From positions 1,190,481 to 1,254,480 of the forward strand of contig NW_021167083.1 in NCBI RefSeq assembly GCF_003711515.1: a DNA stretch of 64,000 nucleotides, written 5' to 3'. Positions 49,485 through 60,387 of the stretch are shown here, in pieces. The notes under the pieces were generated by a model. The model had not been told where the DNA came from, made no database searches, and worked only from the letters and a program-made list of their open reading frames with translations. Source of the DNA: Sodiomyces alkalinus F11 (Eukaryota; Ascomycota; Sordariomycetes; Glomerellales; Plectosphaerellaceae). Position 1 is the first letter of the stretch. Each line of letters opens with the position of its first letter. Both the position numbers and the translations under genes were made by a program.

Positions 49485-52292
49485 ATGGCCGTTCTGGGAA
49501 CCAACTCGTCGTTTGCCCTCCTCCCAACCTCCGTACCGCTCAAATCAGACCTCACCTTCCCTCCTAGCCCGGCAGAAACAATCAAAGGGAGCCGGCCTTC
49601 CAGTGTCGATGGAGACGCAGAGGAGCCCAGCGAGCTGTGCCTGTTCGAGGAACTAGATGCCGAGAGGCCCCGGGTGTACCCGCTGCCCCCGCGCTCCCAA
49701 CCCAACAGCGTACTCCCCGAAGACCTCAAAACCCCCGATAGCCACGTGCCCCGGGATCCAAGGCTAATACGCCTGACCGGCGTCCACCCCTTCAACGTCG
49801 AGCCGCCGCTGAGCGACCTCTACGACCAGGGCTTCCTCACCAACAAGGACCTGCACTACGTCCGGAACCACGGCGCCGTGCCCAAGGTCCAAGACGAGGA
49901 TGTGCTCAACTGGGAGTTCACCGTCGAGGGCATGGTCGAAGCTCCCTTCACCATACCCCTCAGGGACCTCATCGCCGAGTACGAACAAATCACCTACCCG
50001 GCCACCCTCGTCTGCGCAGGCAACCGCCGCAAGGAACAGAACGTCGTCCGCAAGACAAAGGGCTTCTCCTGGGGCGCCGCCGGCCTCTCGACCGCTCTCT
50101 GGACCGGCGTGTCCCTCGGCGACCTGCTCGCGCGCGCCGTGCCCAAGCGAGGCGCCCGCTACGTCTGTTTCGAGGGCGCCGACAAGCTCCCCAACGGCTA
50201 CTACGGGACCAGCATCAAGCTCAACTGGGCCACGGACCCCAACCGCGGCGTGACCGTGTGCTACCGCATGAACGGGGAGCTCCTGCACCCGGACCACGGA
50301 CGCCCCGTGCGGATCATCATCCCCGGCCAGATCGGCGGCCGCAGCGTGAAATGGCTCAAGCGGATCATCGTCACCAAGGAGCCCAGCGACAACTGGTACC
50401 ACATATACGACAACCGAGTCCTGCCCACCCCGATCGACCCCGAGGCGAGCGCGGACCTGCCCGACGTGTGGAAGGACGAGCGGTACGCCATTTACGACCT
50501 CAACACCAACAGCGCCACCTGCTACCCGGCGCACGACGAAACCTTGTCCCTGTCTGACGAGGACGAGGACGAGGCGCCGGAATCCTATGCCGTTCGCGGG
50601 TACGCCTACGGAGGCGGCGGTAGACGCGTCACGCGGGTCGAGGTCACACTGGACAAGGGGAAGAGCTGGACCCTTGCCGACATCCGCTACCCCGAGGACG
50701 ATTACCGCCTCGCCCCCGAAGGAGACACCCTTTATGGAGGTCGCATGGATATGGCCTGGAGGGAGACTTGTTTCTGTTGGTGTTTCTGGCAGCTCGACAT
50801 TCCCGTCGCCCAGCTCGCCGGCGCCTCCGATATCATGGTGCGGGCCATGGACGAAGGACTGATGGTTCAGCCGAGGGACATGTACTGGAGCGTGCTGGGC
50901 ATGATGAACAACCCCTGGTACCGGGTGGCGATACACAGACAAGGACGCCAGCTTCGCTTCGAGCATCCCACGCAGCCGGCCCTCATCTCGGGCGGGTGGA
51001 TGGAGAGGGTCAAAAAAGAAGGGGGCAACCTGTCGAATGGGTTTTGGGGCGAGAAGGTCCAGGGCGATGAGCAGGATGCGGTCGAGCAAGAGCCGCCCAA
51101 GGATATCTGCATGACGAAGGAGGGTGTGAAGCGGAGCATCACCATAAACGAGCTTCGACAACACGCCGGGGAAGACGAACCGTGGTTTGTCGTGAATGGG
51201 GAGGTGTATGACGGCACGCCGTTCCTCGAAGGGCATCCGGGAGGTGCGGCATCCATCTTTGGGGCCGCTGGTCAGGATGCAACCGAGGAGTTCCTAACCA
51301 TTCGTGAGTCTGCCTCTGCATATCATTCCATGCATTCATCCATCGGCAGCATGAGCTGACAGTGCGGCGGCTTCTTCACAGACAGCGAGAATGCTAAAGC
51401 CTCGATGCCGGAATACCACATCGGTACTCTGGACGAGGCAGGCCGAAAAGCCTTGTCTACAGAGGAAGTCACAACCGACGCCGACGCCGAGGGAGCTCGT
51501 GCTATCTTCCTACAGCCAAAGGTGTGGACGAAAGCGATCCTTTCCGGGAAGCGCGCCGTGTCTTCGGATAGCAAGATCTTCACCTTCGATTTGGAGCACG
51601 CGGAGCAGCAAGTTGGTCTCCCCGTGGGCCAACATCTAATGATGCGGCTACGCGATCCGGTTACACGGGGGGCCATCATCCGCGCGTACACGCCCATCTC
51701 CGAAGGCACCGACAGGGGGAAGCTGCAAATACTGATCAAGATCTACCGAAACACGCCGGACCGCAAGGGAGGGAGCATGACGCAGGCGCTCGACTCGATT
51801 CCCGTCGGCCACTTCGTCGACATGAAGGGTCCGGTGGGCAAGTTCGAATACCTGGGCCGGGGGTTGTGTTCCGTCTCGGGCAAGCAGCGCCGGGTCAAGC
51901 GCTTCATCATGGTGTGCGCCGGGTCTGGAGTAACGCCCATCTTCCAGGTGTTGCGGGCCGTGATGAGGGACCCGGATGACGCCACTCGGTGTCTGGTTCT
52001 CGACGGCAACCGTGCCGAGGAGGACATACTGTGCCGGACAGAACTGGATGCGATGGCCGCGAGCAACCCAGACAGATGCAAGCTGTTGTACCTGCTCACA
52101 CAGCCTGCTGAGGGGTGGACCGGGCTCCGAGGCCGCATGGATGCCGCGTTGTTTGAGCGGGAAGTCGGGCCCTGTAGAACCACTGAGGGGGACGAGATGG
52201 TGCTCATCTGTGGCCCAGAGGCTATGGAGCAGAGCGTCAAGGCCATCTTGTCAGGGATGGGCTGGAAGGAGGAGCATCTGCTTGTGTTTTGA
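49485..52292 (+). CDS. nit-3: Assimilatory nitrate reductase (NADPH)
   Basis: Two exons: 49485-51303 and 51382-52292, giving 909 aa. The enzyme reduces nitrate to nitrite in the cytosol with NADPH. The molybdopterin domain binds Mo through Cys177 in LVCAGNRRKEQN, and IIIPGQIGGRSVKWL lies nearby. The dimer domain includes YSVLGMMNNPWYRVAI-like sequence (here YWSVLGMMNNPWYRV). The cytochrome b5 domain has the first heme ligand His584 in FLEGHPGGA. The second, His607 in TIHSENAKA, has its codon split by the single intron. The FAD domain carries RAYTPIS, and the NADPH domain has CAGSGVTPIFQVL and ICGPEAM. One intron, as in Neurospora nit-3, fits. The first in-frame ATG is used. No nitrite reductase or nitrate transporter is adjacent. 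Confidence 0.97.
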
Positions 52293-52524
52293 GCGTAGGG
52301 TGAATTATTTCATGGGCTGAATAAAGAGAACTCCTCGCTGCATTGCCGCGGACCCTTGTCTCTTTTTCCTATACCATCATTCATCGAGTGAGTAAGATGC
52401 CACAACAATCAATATGAGGCAATGCGTTGGTAGATAGATACGGTATGCTACCCTTCGTCCGAGGCGAGGATAAAGCAAAGAGGAAAGCCTGGCTTCATAT
52501 GGGCCTGGGGGGGTATTGTTTGCT
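52293..52524. other. Convergent intergenic between nitrate reductase and hrq1
   Basis: 232 bp shared by two convergent 3' ends. No feature is seen beyond presumed polyadenylation regions. Confidence 0.4.
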
Positions 52525-55500
52525 TCAGCTTTTCACAGCATCTCCTTCCTTCTCCATGTTCCCTTGCAGAGCACTCCGGTCCCTCGGCGGCACCGGCTGA
52601 GCCACGACGACAGTCTCAATCCCCGCCGGACTATGCTCCTCAGGCCCCATAGGCAGCACTTCCAGATCTATATCCAAGTTCAGCAGGCTCTTCAGGATGA
52701 CCTGACTACCGGCCTTGCTCATCACCTCGTTAGACTCCATACACATCTCGGAAGCCACGCACTCGACGCAGCCTCGCTCACAGAAACACGCCTCGACCCG
52801 CGTCAGGGCCTGCTTCAGGAGGTGGTCAATGTGCTCAAAGGCCTTCGTGCTGATCCCGGAGCCCCCGGCGCCTCCCTTGGCGTCGTAAAACGTCAGCCGG
52901 CCCGGCCGCTTCCTCTGCGTCTCCCGCTTCGCGAACTCCTTGAGCGCCACTTTGCATTCGGTGCGCACGTCGCCCGGCATGCTGATGACGAAGTTGGGCA
53001 TCAGGCTGAGGATGGCGTGCTCCGCGGCGTGGATCGATGCCGCCACGTGCAGTCTCCGCACCGCCAGGATTTCGAGCGCCTGCTTCGGTACGTCGAGCCA
53101 CATCCCCTTGCCGTAGCGTATAACGGGGGGGTTGTCCACCTGGACGGCATCGATGACGCGCTTCCTCTTGTCTACTTTGAAGAACCCGAAGACGGTTTGC
53201 TGTATTTTGATGGTCCCGTAGAAGGCCTTCGAGAGAGACCCCGCGATACGCTTGATGGCCTCCGTCTCGATGGGGTCGATGTCTGTGAAGTCGCGCTGCT
53301 GTGTCGTCCATTCCACGTTGACCTTCTCTACGCGAGCGATGCGTCGATCTGGCTGAAAGTCTCGGACAAGATATTTGTTCCCCTGGTGTAAGAAGATGGC
53401 CCCGTCGTATACCGTAAACGTAGCCCTCGACGCCTCGAGCTCCTCCAGTACGGTGTTCTTCCCATGTGTGATGTCGATGATGGCAAAGTGCTCCTCCTCG
53501 GCATCACGTATAGCGACGAATCGAGAAGGGACGGGACGAAACCTGTCATGGCAGTGGTAGAAACCAGAGACATCCTTGAGCAGCCGCTCATCGCAAACCC
53601 GGGGTAGATCAGCACCAAAGTACTGGGCGTCCTCCTCAGGGTTGATGGGCATCTCGTAGGCAGCGCACTGTATGTGCCCTTCCCGCACCAACAAGCTCTC
53701 CAAGTCCACCTGGAGCGCAGCATTGGGTTTCGTGAATAGTTCGTCCGGATTCTGCATGTAATATTGGTCCGTCGGGAAACTGTCTCCAACGAAAATAGAC
53801 AGCGAATCCTTGTTTCTGCGCCCGGCCCGGCCGCTCTGCTGGCGTAGGTTTGCAATCGTGTAGGGAAACCCCCAGGTCAGGACACAATCCAGCGTTCCGA
53901 TATCGATCCCCAGTTCAAGGGCAGTCGTTGCCACAACGCCGAGCAGCTTTCCCTCGAACATGTCCGATTCGATGCGACGTCGGTCCTGAGCAGTGTAGCC
54001 CCCACGATAGCCCATCACCCGGGCCATGCATTCCGGTCTCCCAAGCGACTCCAGTTCCTGCTTGACAGCGTTGACAAGTCTCTCGCATTGTTCACGGACG
54101 CGACAGAAGGCAATGGTGCGGACGCCACGGAGAACAAGCTGGCAGAACAACCGGGCGCACTCGAACATGGCGTCTCCGCGTCCACTGGCCGGATCTCCCG
54201 GGTCCCGATAGGGGGTGTTCCAGCACAGAAACTCCTTGCGGCCCGAAGGGGACCCGTCAAAGTCGATTAGCCGGACGTTGCCAATGCCGAATACAGTCCT
54301 AAAGTGCTCCTCGGGGTTGGCAACTGTGGCCGAGCAGGAAACGAACTGGACGTGTCGGTTTCCCACGGCGGCGCAAATACGTCTCAGTCGTCTCATGATG
54401 AAGGCCATATGTGATCCTATCAATCCATTGTAGTAATGCAACTCATCAACGACCACATACTTCAGATTCTGCAGAAAGGTTCTCCATCGTTCCTCCTGAG
54501 GTAGAATCGTAATGTGTAGCATGTCCGGATTGGTGAAAATGACCCTGGCTTGTTCCCGTATGGTGTTGCGCTCGGCCATGGGTGTGTCGCCGTCGAATGT
54601 CTCCACGAGAAGTTCTTCCATCCCTGGCATGTACGCCATCATGTCTTTTAAGCTCCTCTTCTGGTCCTGTGCCAGTGCCTTCGTGGGGAAGATATACATT
54701 GCTCTGGTGTTGAGATCACGTTCGAGGGCGTAGAGGACGGGAAGTTGGTAGATCAGCGACTTCCCGGAGCTTGTAGAAGTTGACACTACCACATGCTTTC
54801 CCTGATGGAGACTATTAAGGGCATCGGCCTGATGTGCATAGAACTGGGCGATGCCTTTCGCATTGTACAAAGCATTGACGAGGTCTTGGCTAAGGAGAAA
54901 ATCCAGGTATCCAATGGCCGCCTCTTGGGCTTCGAAAACCCTGTGACCGTCGGGGACGATCTGACCTGTATACCAGGGGCTGTCTTTGAGCTCCTGCACT
55001 ATCTCCGGTATGCTTTTCCGTTCGGATGGGATCGTCTCGGGAAGCGTGCCGAGCTCCGGGCCATGAGAGAAATTCTCGGGAACCGAAGGGACGGGAATAT
55101 AGGCTTCAGCTTCACGTCGCAGGGTCTCGCCGGGATCCAAGTTGTTCGACAGACAGCGATTGAGAAACAGATTGATACTGTTCGCGAACTTCTGGTTCCG
55201 TCTCTCAATCAACTGCAGCATTTGCTTCTGACTGTACACCGGCATTCTCAGAGTTTCTTCCCTCAGCTTCCGGTTCGGCTTTGTAGGTTCACCCGTCTTC
55301 CTGTCCGGAACCTGACGTTTCAAGTCGCCATCGATGAACTCGATGAAGAGCACCTCCTTCCCACTCTCGACTTGCTCGTCGGGGTGGCGGTCCAGGCTTT
55401 CCAGCCCCGATACTCCCCCTATCGAAGCGTCTGGGGCGGGACCTTGTGCACGTAGGCTCTTGGGCCTGCCGGACTTGAAGATTTCATCGCGCTCGCCGCC

Positions 55501-55929
55501 CCTGATGTCCGTCTGGAGTATGACTTCGTCGACATATGCAAACCTGAGCCCTTCCGGTCTGATTGCAGCAATAGCCGCCACGTCTTCCACAGTTAATGGT
55601 TTCCCCGTATGGGATTCGACTGAAGACTTGATTGTGTCGAAAGTCGTGGCAAGATGCTTTCGGGTCCCGCAGAAGGTGACGACCACGTTGACGGCCCGGT
55701 GTGTCTTTTCAAGATCCGTGAAGGCCGCCGGCCGTTCAACTGCGGCCTTGGGTTGCTTTCCATATTGAGAGACGGGTTCGCCTCTTGTGGTGGTTACATC
55801 ATCTTCTTTGCCTGCTACATCCGACTGTTCGTCCAGAGCTTCGTCGGACCCTCGTTTCCGTTTGCCGCACTTTGGCTTTCTTGACAGCGCACTGGCATTA
55901 CCAGTAAACCGGTCATCCTTTGATGACAT
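52525..55929 (-). CDS. hrq1: Hrq1 helicase (RecQ4-like SF2 helicase)
   Basis: A single exon on the minus strand encodes 1134 aa. Hrq1 is a 3'-5' DNA helicase related to human RECQ4 that works in interstrand crosslink repair and telomere maintenance. The N-terminus has a basic KPKCGKRKRG stretch, a possible nuclear signal. Helicase motifs are FYAHQADALNSLHQGKHVVV, Walker A STSTSSGKS with Lys390, FPTKALAQDQ, DEAH-type VVVDELHYYNG, SCSATVANPEEHF and QQSGRAGRR. The C-terminal domain has the Cys cluster CFCERGCVEC followed by CMESNEVMSK, the DUF1998-type zinc site found in Hrq1. The ATG at 55927-55929 is followed by a polar leader. No intron is needed, unlike all its neighbours. The gene is co-directional with yrb2 and convergent with nitrate reductase. 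Confidence 0.94.
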   Translation of the reverse strand: MSSKDDRFTGNASALSRKPKCGKRKRGSDEALDEQSDVAGKEDDVTTTRGEPVSQYGKQPKAAVERPAAFTDLEKTHRAVNVVVTFCGTRKHLATTFDTIKSSVESHTGKPLTVEDVAAIAAIRPEGLRFAYVDEVILQTDIRGGERDEIFKSGRPKSLRAQGPAPDASIGGVSGLESLDRHPDEQVESGKEVLFIEFIDGDLKRQVPDRKTGEPTKPNRKLREETLRMPVYSQKQMLQLIERRNQKFANSINLFLNRCLSNNLDPGETLRREAEAYIPVPSVPENFSHGPELGTLPETIPSERKSIPEIVQELKDSPWYTGQIVPDGHRVFEAQEAAIGYLDFLLSQDLVNALYNAKGIAQFYAHQADALNSLHQGKHVVVSTSTSSGKSLIYQLPVLYALERDLNTRAMYIFPTKALAQDQKRSLKDMMAYMPGMEELLVETFDGDTPMAERNTIREQARVIFTNPDMLHITILPQEERWRTFLQNLKYVVVDELHYYNGLIGSHMAFIMRRLRRICAAVGNRHVQFVSCSATVANPEEHFRTVFGIGNVRLIDFDGSPSGRKEFLCWNTPYRDPGDPASGRGDAMFECARLFCQLVLRGVRTIAFCRVREQCERLVNAVKQELESLGRPECMARVMGYRGGYTAQDRRRIESDMFEGKLLGVVATTALELGIDIGTLDCVLTWGFPYTIANLRQQSGRAGRRNKDSLSIFVGDSFPTDQYYMQNPDELFTKPNAALQVDLESLLVREGHIQCAAYEMPINPEEDAQYFGADLPRVCDERLLKDVSGFYHCHDRFRPVPSRFVAIRDAEEEHFAIIDITHGKNTVLEELEASRATFTVYDGAIFLHQGNKYLVRDFQPDRRIARVEKVNVEWTTQQRDFTDIDPIETEAIKRIAGSLSKAFYGTIKIQQTVFGFFKVDKRKRVIDAVQVDNPPVIRYGKGMWLDVPKQALEILAVRRLHVAASIHAAEHAILSLMPNFVISMPGDVRTECKVALKEFAKRETQRKRPGRLTFYDAKGGAGGSGISTKAFEHIDHLLKQALTRVEACFCERGCVECVASEMCMESNEVMSKAGSQVILKSLLNLDIDLEVLPMGPEEHSPAGIETVVVAQPVPPRDRSALQGNMEKEGDAVKS

Positions 55930-56869
55930 TACTTACTAGGGTCAAATCTAAAGTTAGAAAGAAGTCTCGAAACAGCTGAGAGCTGGTAGCAGGCAGTACG
56001 ATGCTGTCGTCGTTGTCAGCTAGAAACGCCGGTTGCACCCATCGAGCATGCCGCCAAGGATAAAAGAAGCAGGCTGGAGATGACAAGGTTCGTTCAGGCT
56101 TCTCGGAGAAGCAAGCCCCATTGCCTGGAAACCAGTCGAAGGGACAAGTTGCGATGCCAACAAGCAAGATGTTTTGCAAGGTTGCAGGTGCAGACCTAAA
56201 ATGGTGAAATCCACGGTGGACGTGACCTGATATTTACACGGACCACGGGATGAACGCCAAATCACGTGTCACTATTTCCGTACATTACATAAGCGCTTCG
56301 AGTCTCCAAGTTGGACACGAATCAAAAAGGGGAACACCATTTTCCAGGTACCTACCTAAGTCGTACATGAACATCTGATTATATTGACTACACTCCGCAG
56401 GCCTTCTGCGATGCTATGGTATATGCTGTCTTGCTTTTCTGCCATACATATGGCACCAGGAAGATCGGACAGCTGCACTCACTGTCCATGTCCCAAGTGT
56501 AAGCTACACATTCGATGGCTCCTATTAGTAACACCAACCACGAGGAAGCAGAAGCAGACCGACCTGCCATCCCTCGCGATTCTGAACTCCGTACAAGACA
56601 GTCAGGAGACAGCCAACAAACAGCCAGACATTGCCCAGTCGCCCAGTTCCCCTTGATCGGAAAACGCGAAGAAACCCTCCGCCCAAAAGGTGATCCCTCG
56701 CTCCACCAGCTCGTGCGTATTTTCATAGACCATTGCATTCGTTACCGGACAACTCCCCGATTGTAGACTTCGATTGCGTGCCAGCCCCCGTATCTCCAGT
56801 CTCCAGTCGCGTGTGGGAACCAACTTGGAGAGTAGGCGTGTCCGCTAAAGCCCGGTGAGCGGTAGTAGC
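55930..56869. other. hrq1 promoter and yrb2 3' flank
   Basis: About 0.94 kb between two co-directional minus-strand genes. Small open frames (for example 56384-56656) lack domains. No RNA gene is seen. Confidence 0.5.
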
Positions 56870-58623
56870 TTACATTCCAGCTAGTTCTCGCTGAATGATA
56901 CTGATCTCATTCAGGAAGCTCTTCGCACTTGCAGCGCTCATCTGTGAAATCTCGTAAGCATACGAATTGACTCTTGAACGAAACGGGCGGGCGATAAACT
57001 GGGGGTCTTACCCGTGCCTGGACACTGGTAGGCTTGGCCTCTGCCCCTTCAAACGCGGTGAATATGATGCCGACGGCCTTCATTCCCGCCTTTTCCTTGA
57101 ACACCTGCGCCGGCAACATCACTGTGTTCAACAACACGCGATGCGTGTTGTCCTGTCTCATGAGAAGACGGACCACCTTACGCTTTTTAGTTCCTCCTTC
57201 GTTATCCTTGTCCTCGCCATCCTCGTCATCCTCCATGCACGAGGCGTCAAAACTTCCTGGAACCGGATTACCGTCTTCGAAATCGACACATGCCTCGGGA
57301 ACGTTGATTTTGAGCATGCCCGAGCCCCGTTCCTTCCAGCCGGCTTCCTTGTCTAAGTAGTAGATCTTGGCTCGAACCGCCAAAACAGTCGCTTCGCCAG
57401 CCTCGCCATCGTCGACAGTCACTAGTAATCCTCGTCAGCATGACCATGACCCTACCAATGGAAAGAACACGACGGAATTTCAAAAAAGAAAAAAAAAGAA
57501 GAAAAAAAGAAAAAAAAAAGCAAATACCTCTGTGTAGTTTCCTCTTCTTCTCTTCGGCTCTTTTAACCTCTTCCTTGTCCGAATCATCCTTGCCCTCTTT
57601 GTCATCGGCTTCCGACTTGTTGGACTCGTCTTCACCCTCTTCGCCGTCGTCGCTGGCCTCTTCGGCATCGCTTTCCGGAGCCCCAAACGGTTTAGCCGGT
57701 TTAACGCTCTTGAAGGTTTCTCCAGGCTTGGCAAAGCTCGTGAGGGCCTTCCCGGACAGAGCACTACTACCAAATCCGCCACCGCCGCCCAACACAGAAC
57801 CGAATCCGTTTCCGCCGGTCTTGGCGCTCGCGAAGGGTGACGAGCTGCTTGAAGAACCGAAGCTCAGGGTCGGAATCGGTGCCGGAGCGGCGGGCTTTTG
57901 TGGTGAGGCCGATGATGCGAATGGCGAGGCGGAAGCTGCGGGTGATCCGAAGACGCTCGTCTTACCCGCGGCGCCGCCCAATGCGCCGAATGGAGAGGCG
58001 GTGGAGAATGCTAGCTTCGCGAAACCTGAGCTGGCAAAAGCTGAGGTGGAGGGTTCTGAACTCCCGTCTTTTCCTTTCTCTTTACTTTCGGCGGCTACGG
58101 TGGTGGTCTTGTCGTCATCCTTTTCGATTGTAACGGTAGCGTCCTGACGATGAACAAAAAGAGTTTAGATAAACGCAGCTTCTTTCCAGAAAGAGAGAGA
58201 GAGAGAGAGAGAGAAAAAAGGAAGGAAAAAACCAGGGAATCTTACGGAGGGCTTCGCCGACGGCTCAGCAGATTCTGTCTCCGTAGTCACTTCATCTCGG
58301 GCTCGCTTCTTCTCTGGCTCTAATCTCGCCGCACGGTCCTTGGCCGAATCCGAAGACGCAACACTCTTAGAATCGCCCTCCTCGAGTGCCCCGTCGTCTT
58401 CTACTTGATCGCGCGCTCGTTTCTTCTTTGGAGACGAAAGCTGGTCCATGAGCTCTTCCTGGCTGCTGTCAGGTGTCGTGCGGTCGGTTTGGGCGGGAGC
58501 GCCGGCGGTCTTTTCGGAGATGACGGTTTGTTTGAGTTCCTTCCGCGCAGCCGCAGTGTCTGCGTCTTCCTCGGGCTCGATAGGCTGGGATTTGGGGTCG
58601 GCGGTGTGGTGATCGTCCGTCAT
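56870..58623 (-). CDS. yrb2: Ran-binding nuclear transport factor Yrb2/Hba1 (RanBP3 type)
   Basis: Four exons on the minus strand: 58623-58246, 58143-57528, 57421-57012 and 56941-56870, giving 491 aa. Yrb2/RanBP3 is a nuclear cofactor of Crm1 export that binds RanGTP. The N-terminal region is acidic with basic clusters SPKKKRARD and EPEKKRARDE, likely nuclear signals. The middle is Ser/Ala/Gly-rich with FG motifs (SPFGALGG, VFGSPAAS, GFGSVLGGGG), as in yeast Yrb2. The Ran-binding domain lies at about residues 330-468. It includes ATVLAVRAKIYYLDKEAGWKE, RGSGMLKINVP, VVRLLMRQDNTHRVLLNT and VGIIFTAFEG. The final 24-codon exon ends QRELAGM. Introns carry A/G-rich microsatellites (T/C in the transcript). 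The RIP-damaged tract begins about 400 bp upstream of the start. Confidence 0.92.
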
Positions 58624-59059
58624 GCTTACGGTGGGTGAGAGAGTGTAGGTTCGCCCCGAAGTATTGCTATCTCAAGGACCAGTATTCGTAATATGTGGGT
58701 GGCGACCAGAAAAAAGAGCTATTCAGGCACGAATTTTCGGTTTACAGTTTTGTTGAAAAGAAGTCGAGTACTGTCAGATGCTCTATCAAGTCACCAGCGG
58801 TAAACTGAAGGAAGCTGCGACTAGACTTCTTCAGTTCAGGTGATGGGGATGGCTTAGGAGGAGTTGCGTTGTAGCAATGGAACCAATCGGAGCAGCCGTG
58901 TTCGCGTCTTTCAGCCCAGTGGGTACCTACCTTATCAAAGATATCTTGCTGATAAGGCCTTCTACCGAAAGCCGCAGGGCAGACTATTTCAACTTTCAAA
59001 AATCCCCAAAAATTTCATAGGCAGACGCCTATACAGTGGTGTAAAGACTCGTATATAGT
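58624..59059. promoter_or_regulatory. yrb2 upstream region, boundary with the A+T-rich tract
   Basis: About 430 bp of ordinary base composition lies between the yrb2 start and the A+T-rich block. A CCTTATCA...TGATAAGG inverted pair (58930-58957) contains two GATA words. Confidence 0.45.
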
Positions 59060-59769
59060 GGTACGCTAGTAGTAGGTAGAGCACTTTAGTAGTATAGCCC
59101 TAGGCTAGCTAACTAATCAGAAGCCTAGAAATTTTTTCGTGCCCCTATACTACTATAACGCTACGCTACACTAATCTTAGTTTCCTCTCTAGATAACTAA
59201 TAACGAGTCAGGTAAATAACCCTACCTACACCCTTATACAGAGCTATAGTATTAAATCAAATATCGGGATTCGATTCTATAGGGTTAGATCTACTAGTAT
59301 CTTTATTTTTAAAGCTATTTTATAAGTTACAGTTATATAACTTTATATAGGTGGCCTAAGCAGTTAGCTAACTATAGCGAAATATAGTATAGAAGTATAT
59401 AAATCTAAATAGACGAATATATATAAAATCCGTACTATAGCCGCTAATAATACTACCTCGCTATAGGTATACTAGCTACACGTTATTAATAGCGAGGAAC
59501 TACCCTCTACGCCGGTAAAATAGCCCTCCGGTATTAAGGGCACGTAACTAATAGCCTACGTACTAGACTATACGTATCTGTGTACTACTATAGGATTAGG
59601 AATAAGCTAATAATAACCTAGTAATTAAGATAGGCTACTCGCGTAATATTACTAGATATATAGTAAAGAAGAAGCCTTAGGTATATATATATATATTTCT
59701 ATATAGTACTGTATACTAATATATAAGATAGATCCAGCGAGGTATCGTACTTTAGCTTAAGTACGAAAA

Positions 59770-59995
59770 GGCGGGCGAGCTTAAATTACCCGAATTTAAT
59801 ATGAAACGCCCGTAAGCTATCTCGGGTCTTTTTATCCAGCTATTTAGGCAGGAGTAGTATAAGGACGACCGCTACGATAAATACCTCGACGAGCGCGGTA
59901 ATTTAAAGGGCTGCGTTACCCTAAAAGGCTCTAGTAACGGCGCCTACGGTGACTACTAGAGCGGCTCCGAGGGAGCTAAGTATTCGCTATATAGT
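59770..59995 (+). pseudogene. Less-damaged coding-like island 1 (unidentified)
   Basis: Within the damaged tract a frame beginning near 59777 (ELKLPEFNMKRP) is interrupted by only three TAG/TAA stops over about 73 codons. It contains YKDDRYDKYLDERGNLKGC and GSSNGAYGDY. G+C is clearly higher than in the surroundings. The stops sit where CAG, CAA or TGG could have been, as expected of RIP. The protein family is not recognised. A retroelement gag-like region or captured host sequence are both possible. Confidence 0.4.
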
Positions 59996-60062
59996 ACGTT
60001 AACTTATAGCTTCATATAGCCCTGTATAAGATAGTACTAATTAGGATATAGTAGCGAAAAAT

Positions 60063-60200
60063 AAGAAGCGCCGCGCCTCTAATACGGAGGATACTAACGG
60101 GATTTCAGGCCCTGATATATCGCCCCGTAGCCTGCGCGAAATGGCGAGGTGGCTAGCGGAGGAGGCAGATCGCCGTAAGTTACTATTCCGACCTTTATAG
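60063..60200 (+). pseudogene. Less-damaged coding-like island 2 (unidentified)
   Basis: A 45-codon frame, open until a TAG at 60198-60200, reads KKRRASNTEDTNGISGPD and SLREMARWLAEEADRRKLL. It is basic, then a probable amphipathic helix, with higher G+C than the flanks. It is in a different frame from island 1, about 60 bp away. No family is recognised. It could be the C-terminus of the same decayed protein after an indel. Confidence 0.35.
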
Positions 60201-60348
60201 AGCTTTATAGACGTTTACTAACCTATACGTTAAGGGGAAAACAAGTAAATTTTTTTTTAGGGGGTTTTTTTTTATAAAGAAAAAAACCCTATTGTTTAGC
60301 TACTCTAGTAAATAATAATACCTATTTAACCTTTTAAAAATAAACCTT

Positions 60349-60353
<5 letters not shown>

Positions 60354-60384
<31 letters not shown>
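60354..60384. repeat. TA dinucleotide repeat
   Basis: About 15 consecutive TA units, followed by further TA runs to about 60440, lie within the A+T-rich tract. Confidence 0.9.

Positions 60385-60387
<3 letters not shown>

Noticed and set aside
49764..51236. 490-codon open frame on the minus strand
   Set aside because: It is antisense to nitrate reductase with no recognisable motif.
58930..58957. CCTTATCA/TGATAAGG inverted pair upstream of yrb2
   Set aside because: An 8-bp stem with a 12-nt loop is expected by chance at this scale. Mentioned only as a possible double GATA site.
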